From: Taxawa tesnikishii (nom. ined.)
Lineage: Eukaryota > Ascomycota > Dothideomycetes > Dothideales
DNA length: 64,000 bases
NCBI GenBank assembly: GCA_030247885.1
Contig: JAPDRO010000003.1
Coordinates: forward strand, 1-64,000
Direction of reading: 5' to 3'
Below, in pieces: positions 27,503-40,487 of the stretch. The notes beneath the pieces are model-generated. The model worked only from the letters and a program-made list of their open reading frames with translations. It did not search any database and was not told the DNA's origin. Both the position numbers and the translations under genes were made by a program. Within the stretch, counting starts at the first letter, position 1, and each line of letters starts with the position of its first letter.

Positions 27503-29350
27503 ATATAAACTACGAGGAAGTTAATTAAGTAAAGTAGTTAATTATTAAACTATAAACCTTTTAACTTTAATTATTATTTACGTATTATAATAATAATATA
27601 GTTTAAATCTAAGTCGCTATATATACTTTTAAGTACTTCGTCTTCTTTCTCTTTAAGTACTTCTTTAATTAGATACTTACGTAGTTATTTACGCGGCTTT
27701 TTTACTACTAAATTCGCTTTTACTACCTTTACTATCTCGAGTACTTCTTTTATACTAAATATAAACCTTCCCTTTAATATAACTTACTTACCTTTCTTTT
27801 AAGCCTTTTATATATTAAGAAACTTTTCTTACTTCGCTAGCTATTTACGTAATAATATAAGCTTACTATATATTAATTTAAAAGCGTAAGTTATTTACTT
27901 TATATACTACTTCGCTAGGAATAGAGCCTCCTAGATCGCCTTAATTATAAAGTTAAATAGCGTATTTACTTCGCGTAACTTAGTATTATTTAGTAGAAAA
28001 CTATCTAGTAATAAAAGGTTTAAATTAAGTTATTATAAAGGTATATAAAGTTATATATCCGTAATAATTAACTTTATAAGTAGCTTATTAAGTACTATTA
28101 TAAGGCTTAGTAATATAAAGCCTACGCCCTTTTATCCTCTAAGGATATTATAAGTAGTAAGTACCTTTACTCTTATATAAATATATATTTTTATTTACTT
28201 TACCCGTAATATATAGTTTAAGTTTACTCGTAAAGTAGCGTTAGTTTCTAAAGTTAGCGCGCGTTTAAGTAGCGTAAATATACTAATATTAAGTAGTTAA
28301 AATATATATAAGTAATAAAGTAGTAAGATAAGTAAGTCGATTATATTTTCTATATAAAAGGTAATTACTTTCGTAGTTATATAGTTACTATAACTATTTA
28401 TAATTAAAAGCTACTATACTATAGAGTTCTCTAGTTATATTAAAGGCTTAAAAACTATAGTTAGTTACTATAAACTATAACTATTAGACGTTTATCTATT
28501 ACTACTAGTCGAGAACTTTTAGTCTAAAGGCGTATATATAAGTACCTACGTTATATTAGTATATTTAGCCTTAAAGATAATTAAGGAAAGTATAGCTTTC
28601 TTAGTAGTACTTATATACTTAATCGCTATTATTTACTTTTATTTACTTTCGATTTACTTTTAACTAGTTACTTCGCGTATATTAATTAAAGTTCTTAACG
28701 TTTAGCTTACTTTAATAGTAAAGTTAGACTTATTTATATTATAAACGTACTTTAGAGGATAATTATATTTTATAAAAGCTTCGTTATTATATTAAACTAT
28801 CTCTTTATACTATTATAGTTTATCGCGTTAAAGCGCGTACTATTTATTTAGCGTATCTAAATACTTACGATCTCTAAATAATAAGTCTTAAAGTAGTTAA
28901 GTTACTTCTTATTAATTAGTTAAGGAAAAGGTTATAAAGTCTTCGATAATTATATATATTCGTATTAGATTTCCTTTACTATTTATATAACTAACGTAAG
29001 CGAAGTAGGAAAGCTAGTATATATAAGACGTATAATCTATTATACTAAAGTCTTTTCTTTCGTATTTAAAAGGATTTACTTTATTTCGTATATAGTTACG
29101 TATAAAGTTTATCTAGTTATATAGTTTTATAAAGTAGTAAAGGGAATACTATATATAGTAGTAGCCTTATAAACTAACTTATATTCCTTATTTTCTAAGG
29201 TAAAAATAGTATTTTAAATATCGGCTTTAGTATAGACTTATTTACTAGATATAAAAGTACTTATAGTTAGTAATAATAATAGTAGAATAATAAGAGGTCG
29301 CGTTTAAGTAATTAACTACTTTACTTAATCGACTTCCTCGCGGTTTACGT
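27503..29350 (+). mobile_element. Copy B of the A-family DNA transposon (complete, RIPped)
   Basis: A 1848-bp element with inverted ends ATATAAACTACGAGGAAGTT at left and CGCGGTTTACGT at right. It is flanked by TA (27501-27502 and 29351-29352). Orientation is opposite to A and C, the same as G. It sits inside copy A, immediately beside copy C, the two sharing the TA between them. Heavily RIPped, no open transposase. Confidence 0.85.
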
Positions 29351-29544
29351 TAACGTAAATTACGAGGTAATAAATTAAGTAAAGTAATAAATTACTAAAA
29401 TATAACTCTTTAATTTACTAATATTATTACTACTTACTATAAGTACTTTTATATCTAACTAGTAAGCATATATTAAAGCTAATATTTAAAATACTATCTC
29501 GGCCCTAAAAAGAAGGAATATATATTAATTTATAAGGCTACTAG

Positions 29545-29771
29545 TGTGGTGGGGTAGCCGCTGGATAGTCATGGGTTGTTAGTCACGTGGAAGCTACCTT
29601 TGATTCCTACTTATTTAGTCCGCACACAAGATAGTCACTCATTCAATCAATAACTGTTCTTTCTATGTCTTGTTCTTGTCTTATGTCTTACTAACTGCTG
29701 TCTCCATTACTACTTGCGTAGCTGCCTTCTGTAGTCTTGACCTAACCTAACATAGGGTTCTCCCTACCACA
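29545..29771 (+). repeat. 5' LTR
   Basis: 227 bp, starting TGTGGTGGGG and ending CCTACCACA. It differs from the 3' LTR at three positions, each C in the 3' copy and T here, each followed by A, the RIP-preferred context. Confidence 0.95.
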
Positions 29772-29775
29772 TTTT

Positions 29776-29791
29776 TGGTGACCGTGCTAGG
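29776..29791 (+). promoter_or_regulatory. Candidate primer-binding site
   Basis: TGGTGACCGTGCTAGG begins four bases after the 5' LTR. TGG at its start is complementary to a tRNA CCA end, the usual position and form of a retrotransposon primer site. I cannot name the tRNA. Confidence 0.6.
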
Positions 29792-30176
29792 GAAGAAACA
29801 AAGCCCTTGAGGAAATAGTCAATAGAAGGAGTGCGTAAAGTAGTAGGAGAATAGCAGAGGTTCTAGTCGATACTGGGAGGACGATTGACCCCTTCAGCTA
29901 CTCGCGTATCTACGACGATACGGAGGACCTCGGAGGCTAGAGATGGCTCCTATATCGGCGACACAGTATGCAAGGAACCCTTGCAAGGCATCGCATAGCC
30001 GGCGTCTTAAGGCTTCCTATTCTGGAATCGGAGCATGTCTAGACTAGAGGGGTCGAAGGCGTGCTTACAAGGGCAAGCAGTATCGAAGGCCTAGCTGGAT
30101 CTGGAAACACGAGGACTACATGGATGCTAGGGCATACCCATATTAGGGACGAACCTTACCGGAGATTAAAAATAAA

Positions 30177-31700
30177 GTGTGGGGTACCGAGCTACTACAA
30201 AAGATGGAGACGATAGTACTACTCTGGATGGAGATCTACATTCATCTGCTAAAGATAGTATTGGAAATCTTACTGCAACGGAAACCACACTATTGTTACT
30301 ACGCTGCAACATCTGCGGAACTCACCATGTCCGAGAACGTTACTCAGAGCATTGCTTTCGGAGAAGGAGAAGCGTTCAGTGCCTTCCGTGCTGCTGATAG
30401 AGGACACCAGTCCGACGAGGATTCCATGCCATCCAACACCTACAACAATGTTCCTGGACTTACTCCAGACGGTAATCCTGAGCCTCCACTAGTTACAGAG
30501 ACGTCCTCGTCCAATGGTCAGGCTATCCGCACTCCTAGTGATAGCTAAGGCAGAACTACGACCACTTCTACCACGGTTCAACCTGCTGCTCCTGTTTAGG
30601 CATCTATTAGTGTAGGTGGAGGGCAAGGCTTGTCCATTGGAGATCTCCGTCGCCTTGTCGCTAGTAGCAACTTGCCAGGGCCGGATGCTGCTGGATCTCC
30701 AAGGTTCACTGGTAGCAATGTCACTCGGTTCGTTGAAGACTGGGAAGAGTGGTGTGTTGACAACTTCACTACTTTAGAGAAGTCTATCAGATCTCTTCCT
30801 CGGTATGTAGATGAAGGACCTGCTGAATTTATCCGGTCTCTAGATTCCTATGCGGATAGGGAATGGACTAGTTTGAAGAGAGAGATCCTCCGAGAGTACC
30901 GAAAGGATGATATCGACTATCCGAGGAATGCTAAGTCTACACTGGCTACTCTCTGTGAGAAGGCTAAGGATTAGAAAGGCAAAACTCTGGAGGACTAGAA
31001 AGGATACTGTCAGCGCTTCCAGGTTCTGCAGAAGAGAGTACTAGATGAGTACATGAATGCAGTCGAACGAGCGTCTTTGCTGTTGCGCGGACTGGCACCC
31101 TCTGTGTCGGAGAAGGTGTATTAGAAGGCATAGTTGGATGGCGAGGATCCGGCCACTTTTAGAGACTTTGCAAAGATCATGAAGGTGGCTAAGAAGTTCT
31201 TAGATGAGAAGATCGGTTATTAAGGGATTGCAGGCCCTGTAACTGATGATGGTCGTTTCGAGGAGATAGTAGAATCATACCGTGCTCCGAAAAAGAGCAT
31301 GGCTATGAGCTTTAAGACTGATCAGGTGCGTGGAGGGCATACTAATAAGGCTGTGGAGAAACTGGCCGAGCAAGTGAGCAAGATATCTATTTGCGTAGGC
31401 CAGCTGGTCAATCACTCTGTACCGGTACATATATAGAAAGGTTCGGAGAACGTTGCGAGAGCAACACCTATGACTGCTGGAGGACAGTATCAGAGGGCCT
31501 CCGGATCCCTAGCCATAGGGGCGAATACTATCCCTGTGCGCCCTCAAGGACCTATGAATTGCTAGTTCTACTACAAACCAGGTCATGGTACGAACAGCTG
31601 CACATATCTTGAAGAGTGTGAGCGTAAAGGCTGGGCGCACCGTGATGGCAACAGTATCTTCTTAGGTAGCAGAGACAAGCCCCTAAAACGTCTCCACGGC
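30177..31700 (+). mobile_element. gag-like region of the LTR element
   Basis: Open pieces of normal composition with the sense strand plus. One segment (30630-30974) encodes FTGSNVTRFVEDWEEWCVDN, the kind of acidic helical stretch seen in fungal Ty3 Gag proteins. A Cys/His zinc-knuckle-like segment with KPGHGTNSC lies near 31.57 kb. Assignment rests on position before the protease and on the knuckle. Broken. Confidence 0.65.
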
Positions 31701-32583
31701 TAAGAGGAGAGAGGAGAACCTTCTCGGTACGAGCAGGTACTGGAATACTTCGGACCGAAGAAGGTAGTTATCCGGACAGCGAGAGTGGAAGAAGAAGAGG
31801 AGGATGTACATCCGGGCCGCCTTGTACGAGCAAGGTTCCTTACGGTAGACCCTCTGGAGGAATCAGAAGTGTTGCCTGAAGGACTGGCTAGTGATGGGGA
31901 GGAAGACTCTAAAGACGAGGTCGCTGTTCGGTATCATGTAGTCGAAACCTCTCGGAGAACCGTTGGTGTTGCTGCAGCACGCACTAATAAGGTGCCAGGA
32001 AGTAGGCAGAGCAATGCCAATTCTACGGACCACCGGATTAGTAAGCTAAAAGAGAAGGAGAGGGCTACTGGCAGGCTTCTAGTCTCAAAATCTGCAAGAA
32101 CTGGACAGTACGTTGGATATTCTGTAGAACTAGAACCTTCGAATGCAACTTTGCCAGGTGATATAAGGCGGAGCCAGATAGTGGAAGGCCTAGAACTGAG
32201 CATGGAAGATCCCCTACTATGCGGAAAGTTCATGGCAGGACACAGCCGAAGACGCTAAGATGGGACAAGATGGCCCAGAGGGAAGTCGATCCTAAAGAAG
32301 TCTTCGAAATGACCAAGAGTGCAAGGGTATCCCTATCATTACATGAACTCATTGGTGTTGCACTAGCAGTGGCCAAGCACTTCTTCGCCAGATATCAGAA
32401 TCCGGAATACGCCGGGGAGGATCTAGTTGCTAGAGACACCGGCGCAGAACCGACAGTACATCACGTGTCTGTTGAGGACGATGGCCAGCAGCAGATAGGA
32501 GTGTTCTCCATCAAAGGACAACAGTACTAATTCGCCATCTCCTATACAATAAGAGGGATCGGGAAGGAATTAATGTCCGGCTG

Positions 32584-35500
32584 TTGCAAGCAGAACCGCT
32601 GGTTGTGGACGAGGAGGAGGAACCCCTTGAAGACGATGGATTTGCTGCCATAAATGAGGATCTTATCTGTGCCGGAAGTCCATTCATAGGGGTGTCGCTA
32701 AATGACCACCCAAGTAGATATCAGGCCCTGATCGATTCCGGGTCTGAATGCAACTTGATGAGTGCCTCTATAGCAAGGCAAGCCGGCATTCCCGTCAGCA
32801 ATGGGCCGAGTCTAGTATTGCGCGGCGCAACTGGGGAAAGCACCTTCAAGGGTGTAGCTTAAGGAGTTGTTGTCCGTCTCGGTGGTGTCAGGATTCCCAC
32901 CTCTTTCCTTGTTGTGGACCAACCCCTTAACAACATCATCCTAGGACGGCTATGGGAACGCATGTCTAGGCTGAAAGCGATCAACCATGACGATGGTACC
33001 TGGGAGGGTACTGTATATGACAGGTCCGGCAATGTCTCCACCTCTTTCGTTAGTGTTCGTCCTTATACGGATCGGAATCGTACTGCGGAGGAAATACTGT
33101 ACCGCTCTGCAGTACCAGTCATAGTGAGGCAGGGAAAAGAGTAGGTGGCCCCATGACCGGCAGGGCTTCCACCTTATCGAATAGACCGGTAAGAGACGAG
33201 AGATCTGAGTATAAAGCTGCGTGCATGAGTGTGCGCGTGGTGTCGAGCGCTGGCGATAGCGAGGCCGCTAGTGAGATTATCAGTGGATCTTTACATGGCT
33301 CCGGGAGCCATGTAAACATGATTGGCTGGCAGCCGCCGCCGAGAACGCGGGGTCATCCAGGGTCCAGAGGCTTGGCGCCAAATCCAGGGTCCAGAAATCT
33401 CACACTAGATGCAGTGTCTAGCAGGACTGGCAGAAGAACAACACGGCTGCAACAATCGGACAGCGATGACTTAGATACACGGATCCAGTCTGCGCGGTTG
33501 CATAATGATGCGCAAGACTAAAAGCACCAAAAGGCGCGCTCACAGCCTTCCTCCCATACACATCCAGAGATCTGCAGACAGCCGAGATCCGAATGGCTAG
33601 AAGATTCGATCCATCCTACACAATTGGTCCGATTCAAGAGCGAGGACGCTCCTATATAAAGAGCCAGGGAGGAGACAATGTGGTACATGCGAGGACACTG
33701 TATAAGCGGAAGGCAGACAAGGTCAATCCGGTCAATTCGTCCTTATCTGATGGCTCAACTCCAGGAGGACTTATTGACTGGAGGGAAAGAGCATTGGTAA
33801 GAGAGAAACTGCTTCCACAGTCAGCAGGGCAGTACGGACAATGGCTCATTCCGAAATTCTCTGAGATCTAGCGTGGTACTCGTCTCAATAAGGAACGCAT
33901 TGCAAAACTGCAGACTAGAGAGTAGCTATGGCTAAAGGAGAAGGATTTGCTGCTAGAGATGCTGTACAACAGGGAAGCAGCACTAGCATGGGACTTCTTA
34001 GAAATCGGAAAGGTTAAACTAGATGTGGCACCGCCTTAGGAGATCAGGACAATACCCTATGAGGCATGGCAAGCTCCAGGGTTCCCTGTACCTAAGGCAA
34101 TGATCCCCAAGATCGTGGAGATGCTGCAGGAACGACTGAAGGCAGGATTGCTAGAATACTGTCACGGCCCATACCGGAATCTATGGTTTCTCGTCGCCAA
34201 GAAGGAGCAGAACAAGTTCCGCATCGTCAATGTAGCCATGAACATCAACCGTGTCACTATCCGTGATGGAAATCTGCCCCCAAATCCAGATGAATTTAGC
34301 GAGCAATTTGTAGGACTCGCAATAACGTCCCTTATCGACCTCTTCTCTAGATACGATCAGATGGAACTTGCTACGGAATGCAGAGACATGATAGGATTCA
34401 TGACTCCTCTGGGACTACTAAGACAAACGACGCTACCCCAAGGAGCCACCAACTTAGTGGCGCAGTTCGTGAGAATCATTACCAAAATCCTGGAAGCGTA
34501 CATTCCGCACGTAGCATTGCCATTTCTGGATGACATTGGTGTTAAAGGCCCGGTTGACAAAGAAGGAGACGCAGAAGCAGTACCTAGTATCCGGAAATAC
34601 GTTCTGAAGCACATCTGTTGGCTAGATGGTGTTCTTGCGGATCTGGAACGTGCTGGCTGTACCATTGCTGGAGGAAAATCCCAATTCTGCATGTCCGGAA
34701 TTAAGATCGTTGGCTATGTCTGCGACTTAGAAGGCAGACATCCAGATACTGCCAAGGTCATCAAGATCTTGGAATGGGATAGGTTTGAGAATGTTACAGA
34801 TGTTCGGGCATTCCTTGGCTTGAGCTTATACTATCGTCTCTGGGTGGAAAACTTTGCACATGTGGCAGCACCACTGTACGAACTTATGCGGAAAGACGTG
34901 GTGTTTTCCTTCGGAGAACTAGCCAGACAGGCAGTTGAGCTGCTAAAGGCGAAGCTTACTGATGCTCCAGCACTGAAGTCCATTGATTATACTGAAGGAG
35001 CAGGATCTATCATTTTGGCCGTGGATTCTAGCCTTCGCGGATGGGGAGCCATCCTGATGCAGTTGGCTAGAGACAACAAGAAGAGACGGCATCCGGTACG
35101 ATACGAAAGCGGCCTCTAGACGACTACGGAATCCGGCTACGATGCTGGAAAACGCGAATGTAGAGGAGTACTCAAGGCCCTGAAGAAAGTACGCTCGTAT
35201 CTGTATGGCGTATTCTTCATCTTGGAAATTGATGCCAAAACGCTGGTGGCGCAGCTCAACAAATCGTCCTCGGATCTTCCTGGTTCCGTTATGGCCCGAT
35301 GGGTAGCCTGGATACGACTATTCACATTCGAGGTTCGACATGTGCCTGGTACCAAACATACTGCTGCAGATGCGCTGTCTCGGAGACCTCGCCATCCTTC
35401 GGATGACGATGATATGCTAAACGAGCAAGACATTGACGTGGTCATCGACGCAGATCTGTTCACTACTTCTGTGTGCACTGTTACAGTTGACGGGGGTGTT

Positions 35501-37015
35501 GAAATGTACCCCACAACCACAGCGGCCGCTGTTGGAATGTCGTTAGTAGAAGGTTACTCGGAGAAATCTCAGAGAATAGCGGAATACCTCACGACTTTGA
35601 AAAAGCCTGCGGCCATGGATCTTAAGGAATTTCACGCATTCAAGAAAGAGGCGCTCAACTATCTGGTCCGCGGTCAGCATCTATTCCGGAGAAATGCCAG
35701 GAACATGCCACTACGGCGGGTAATTGACAGCGAGGATCAGAGGCGAAAGATTATTCAAAGCCTGCATGATGAAAGTGGCCACCGAGGACGAGAGGCTACT
35801 TACAGAAAGGTCGCTGACCGTTACTAGTGGAACAATGCCTTCAAAGATGTTTCCAGATACTGCGCGGGCTGCCCAGAGTGCTAGATGCGTGCTAACCGCA
35901 GGGATGTAGAGGAATTGCATCCGGTTTACCAGCAAGTCCTTGGAGAAGCATGGTCAGTGGATATTGTCTCTATGCCCGCGTCTGGTGGCAAGGAATACCT
36001 CGTTGTCGCTAGAGAATTAGTGTTAGGGTGGCCAGAGGCTAGAGCATTACGCAAGCCTGATAGCCAGGCCGTTGCAAGATTCCTTTACGAGGACGTCATC
36101 TGCAGACATGGGTGCTTCGCCAAACTAATTAGCGACGGAGGACCTGAGAACTTCGGCTATGTATCTGCGTTGGCTACACAGTATGGAATTCGGAAGATTG
36201 TCACTTCCGCTTATCATCCTGAAGGCAATGGATTAGTGGAACGCGGACATCCGAACCTTGTTGACTGCTTGTCAAAGCTTACTTCCGGGTTTAGCAAGCT
36301 CTGGGACGTACGGTTACCGGAAACCTTGTGGGCAGACCGGATTACGCTGAGGCGATCCATTAATATGTCTCCAGCATGGATCCTGTATGGAAGAGATGTC
36401 GTTCTTCCGATCGAACTGGAATTCCCATCATGGCAGGTACTGGACTGGAGCACTGTCAAAACTACTACGGATTTGGTGGCTATGCGCGCACAACAGTTAG
36501 CACGCCGGGATGAAGTCCTGGAGGATGTACTACTATACCAATAGCGAATGCGGGAGCAGAACGTAGAGGAATTCAACAATCGGAAGAATGCTACGTTCGA
36601 ACAGCTGAACGTCGGATAGGAAGTCCTTATCCATGACACGAAACGCAAGAAAATCCGGAGAGACAAGCTGCTGTTTCGATGGTACGGTCCTTCCAGGATT
36701 AAAAGCGTTACCCCTACATGTACCTACGTACTGGAAACCTTGGATGGTATTGAAATGAAGGGGACTTATACCCGAAATCGGCTGAAACCATGGATCCGGC
36801 CTATCCTCCCAACTACGCCTGAACGGCTGCAAGATCGGTTGGTAGCTGCTGAAGGCGGCATGCCTTTACCTGAGGATGAAGGATCAGAAATCAATTTGCA
36901 GGACGAGGAACTGGAGGACGAATTGCCTGCAGACATCAGAGATACAGGCCCAAAGGTGATCGTCAGCGTGCCGCGAGGATTCGATCCATCGCAGTACGAG
37001 GATTATATGGAGTAG
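32584..37015 (+). mobile_element. pol region: protease, RT, RNase H, integrase
   Basis: Protease: ALIDSGSECNLMS and NNIILGRLW. Reverse transcriptase (open segment 34100-35119): FRIVNVAMNINRV, LIDLFSRYDQMEL and the catalytic FLDDIG. RNase H: ILAVDSSLRGWGAIL and HVPGTKHTAADALSRR. Integrase: HDESGHRGREATYRK zinc-binding start, WSVDIVSM, LISDGGPENFG and YHPEGNGLVERGH, then a KLLFRWYGPSRI GPF/Y-like module. The catalytic box has FLDD where most fungal Ty3 elements have YxDD. No chromodomain is visible. The region is interrupted several times. Confidence 0.85.
33290..33316. repeat. 27-bp palindrome, copy 1 (inside pol)
   Basis: Arms TTTACATGGCTC and GAGCCATGTAAA, perfect, with a 3-base loop CGG. 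Related palindromes recur at 37037 and 40408, after the ends of the two later coding regions of the same element. Confidence 0.85.
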
Positions 37016-37036
37016 CCAGCCAGCTGGCAGGCTAGG

Positions 37037-37104
37037 TTTTACATGGCTCCGGGAGCTATGTAAAAACTTGAGTCTGGGGATAGACTCATGGAGGAAGGGA
37101 GGTG
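37037..37104. repeat. Palindrome copy 2 with hairpin and purine tract
   Basis: Arms TTTTACATGGCTC and GAGCTATGTAAAA (one G-T mismatch) end at 37065. They are followed by a second hairpin, TGAGTCT-GGGGAT-AGACTCA, and a purine tract GGAGGAAGGGAGG. The same order of parts occurs next to the 3' LTR. It starts 21 bp after the end of the pol coding region. Confidence 0.8.
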
Positions 37105-37646
37105 TGTTTCTATATTGTTTTGACAATCTTTCCATTCATTTCTTTAGATAATTTCCTTTGTCAACTCTCTTGATAATCTCTTTTGTTATCTGTTTCTTTG
37201 CCATTCTCACATTCCCCTTTCGTAATAAGGCCTTTGTCTGTTTGCCTAAGACAGTAGTCTCATCCTGTTACTAAACAGAAGCGCAAAGCTCGCAGGATGA
37301 GAAGTTTGTGTTTGTGTGAAAAGATGTTCCTTTCATACTGCAGGTTGAAAGGATTAAGTGATGGTGGTGACAAGGGGTAACAAGAAAGAAGTGAAAGGAA
37401 GGACACTTCTAGAACCGAAATCTCCGGATATTAGCCGTGTTTCCCTTTGAGGAAGCAAAACACGTGACAAACATCCAAATTCACATGCTGGACTACAAAT
37501 CCTCCAGAAACCACGCCCCAAAGCTACTACTAATAACGCTGCCACGATTCGCAAGTACGGCAGTTGCGGACACCTTAGAAACCTACTAGAAGACAGCATT
37601 TCCTTACTACATATTTACTGAAGTCTGACTACACCTGCGACTTACT
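37105..37646 (+). other. Spacer before the extra coding region
   Basis: About 540 bp, T/C-rich at first (TTTCTATATTGTTTTG onwards), with no long open frame. It could contain a promoter or a remnant of another terminal repeat; nothing decisive is visible. Confidence 0.4.
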
Positions 37647-40315
37647 ATGTCGCAACCTAACCTACCTGGCGGTCAGGTTATTAGCACTACTGAAGCCAAC
37701 AACCCTGTCGTTCTAATTTCCGAGTCATTCCACCGAGCATTTGAAGAAGTGAAGAGGATTAGCGATGACGACGAATACTACTACATAGCCCTCGACTTAA
37801 GTAACAAAATCTCCCAGGAAGAAGAAAGACTAAGTGAATACTAGTCCCTACTACTGTGGGACTGCCGTAGGAGAAGAATAACCTTTAGACCAAACTTCCA
37901 GGAAGACTTCGGGGACGCTATCCGATCGGAAAGACTTCTTCTCGATAGAAGAGACGAGCAAGCAGAAGCTAGGAGAACTCTCTACAGCCTGTGGCAGATT
38001 ACGGGAGATGCGAACATCTTTTAGTTCAACCTTAGTAGCACAATCCTCTTTAGGATGAGACGGCTAGCCAGAAAGGGGTTTACTATGGAGCAGGTAGTTT
38101 ACGCGTTCCTTCGTGGGTACATGCATCGCAACCGCACTAGAGGCAGAGGTTCCAAGAAGGGTCAGCTATTCTAGCCTAGGGACTTGGAAAACATTGAAGA
38201 GCACCCTGAGAGATGTCTGCCGCTTGATCAAGGAGAACACGAGTACCTAACTACACTGGGATATACTGTCAACGAGTAAGGAGAAGTTCATGAAGTCGCC
38301 AATACTGAACTGTCATATAGCGGCCGCGCCCAAACCCTACCTATAGATGTCGACGATACGAATATGCCTGCACTAGAGAGCTCTCCCTTTCATCACTTCT
38401 AGAAGGAGTGAGACGTGAGATTGAAGAGGAGGAAGTGGAGGAACGTAGGCGCAGGACGATGGCTAGTGTGCCTCTTGACCAGGATCTAGATGCTCTTGCC
38501 GATCTGCACAACGATCCCGGCAGATGGAACACTCGCGACCTCGGTAATAATCTCCGCAAGAATGCAAACGACGATGAGATGCCTGAGGATCCTGTCCTGT
38601 CTGATCCGGAGGAGGAGGAAGAGCGACATGAGGAGGACACAGAGGAAACGGCTCCAAAGAAGAGAAGCGGCTATGGTTGCCAGATTAGTAGGGGATACAA
38701 AGCTCTTTGGAGGGAGATCGATCAACTCCCGAGCAAGATGTTGGATCCTAATATTGCCAACTTGATGAAGAAGGTGCTACGTGCCATTGATGAGGACGAC
38801 GAAGTGTTCTGCAGGGTACACCTTTTCCGACTCTACTAGAAAGCTGGATACCATATTAGAGCCCTTAGTAGGGAGCAGCTGATCATGCGCATGAGAGAGT
38901 TCTTATCTAGCAAAGCTTCCAAGCTTAGAACTGACCCTAAGACCATGAATCAATTCTACAAGTCTCGCAGGCCGGCCCGCACTTCTGATGCTCGCGGTCT
39001 CTATAGATATTAGCACCATGTTCCTCTAGCTGAAAAATACGATTACAGAGCCGTCATGGAGTCTGTTTTTCCAGGTGCCTATGACTAGTTTCAGAAGGAT
39101 GGTACCGTCAACATCAATGTGTTCGACTGGCTGTTCAAAGAGGACCTTATGAAGGACATGCTAGAAGAGCTTGCTATGTACAAGCACTATCTTCGTCTTC
39201 TTACTAGTCAATCCGATTAAGGCTGGTTACGCAACGCCTATTATAGCTGTGCCTAGCAAGTTATCCGTCAAGATGTGCTGTACTATCTGGCCTACGTGTG
39301 CCTGCGGCCCGATTATAATCAACAGTTGGTTTCCTACCCATACTACTGCAAGTACGCGACTGGAGCTAGCAAGACCGAATTCCGTCACCTAGACAACCAT
39401 CCGGACTGTCTTCTAGCTGGTGACGGTGCCAACATGATCCAAGGAACCATGTCCCTAGTGGATGAGACGAAGGACAACTGTACGGTCTTGATTAAAGGCA
39501 TTTACTAGCATTTTGAAGAATGGTGGCATGACGTATAGGAGCGTGGTGGTGACAAGACCTCTAGCGGAGCCGTCATTCGCATCGACAACAAGATCTGGAG
39601 CAAGGAGGATGAAGAGAAGTATAGCCTGTAGTGGGAGGAAGTCCCTTGCAAAGCCGGAGAGGCACGTATTACCCTGCCACACCTCCTTCACGGTTCCAAC
39701 GGAGGACTAGTTGAGAAGAGGGTGACAGTATTCCTATGGTACATGGCTGTCAAAGAGGACCTTAGCACTCTGGAAATTAATGCTGGAGCTAATGACTGGA
39801 CTACTCTTGCCCTTAGTTACCTGAAGCTTACCTTACCTCTATCTACGCCTTCTGGACATCCTTAGATGTACGGCACGATTGCGTACGCTTTTCCAATAGC
39901 CGTCCCCTGTATTATGGACAGCGTAGTGTCCCAAGCAATCGTAGGGCGCACTACGTGGGCGGACCCTCGTACCTTGACCGAGCGCGCCATCCTTTTCGGT
40001 ACCGATGATGAAAAGCGAAAGAAGTTCATCGATGAGTGTCACGCTGACGCCGCACGCAAGTTCCGTGTTTGCTTCCGTGCAACTATGGACGCCGAGGCTC
40101 GGTACTATCCAATGAAGTCCTACGATCGCTACAAGCAAGGATACGGTGAGGTCTCTTCGGATGATGAGCTAGTGGAGTCTGTCAGTTCGGAAGAGAGTTC
40201 CGGAAAGGATACTGGCGGTAAAGGTGAAGGAGAAGGATCGGCGATGAACATTTTTGACGAGAATGATTCTAGTGAAAGCCCTCGCGGTGGAGCTTCTGAC
40301 ATGGACACCGACTAG
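37647..40315 (+). mobile_element. Extra coding region of the LTR element, oxygenase-like in part
   Basis: About 2.7 kb of protein-like sequence in the same orientation as pol, after integrase, in an element type that usually ends there. It opens with MSQPNLPGGQVISTTE and ends in an acidic tail with DMDTD. A mid-region is strongly acidic (DPVLSDPEEEEERHEEDT). The open segment 39275-39508 has EFRHLDNHPDCLLAG followed by MIQGTMSLVDETKDNCTV; a further open segment near 39.67 kb has ARITLPHLLHGS. The HxD, and a His and basic residue further on, recall double-stranded beta-helix 2-oxoglutarate/Fe(II) oxygenases. This reading is from motif spacing only. It shows no envelope features (no signal peptide or transmembrane segment). 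Broken several times. Confidence 0.5.
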
Positions 40316-40407
40316 GAGTCTCATCTTAGCCGCTTATCTTGACTAGAGTGGTTGTCCATGCTACCCTCGCCAGTTTCTGCCCTCGTCTTTCCCTGATGGA
40401 CAGGTAG

Positions 40408-40487
40408 ATTACATGACTCCTAGAGACATGTAATGAGTACGGTCTGTATAGTGCTTAGGGGACGAGCACTCAAGGGGAAGGGAGGTA
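40408..40487. repeat. Palindrome copy 3, hairpin and polypurine tract
   Basis: Arms ATTACATGACTC and GAGACATGTAAT (one mismatch) at 40408-40434. Then a hairpin AGTGCT...AGCACT with a GGGGA loop, then the polypurine tract CAAGGGGAAGGGAGGTA (40471-40487) directly before the 3' LTR. The tract is the expected plus-strand primer. The whole module resembles that at 37037-37104. Confidence 0.8.
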
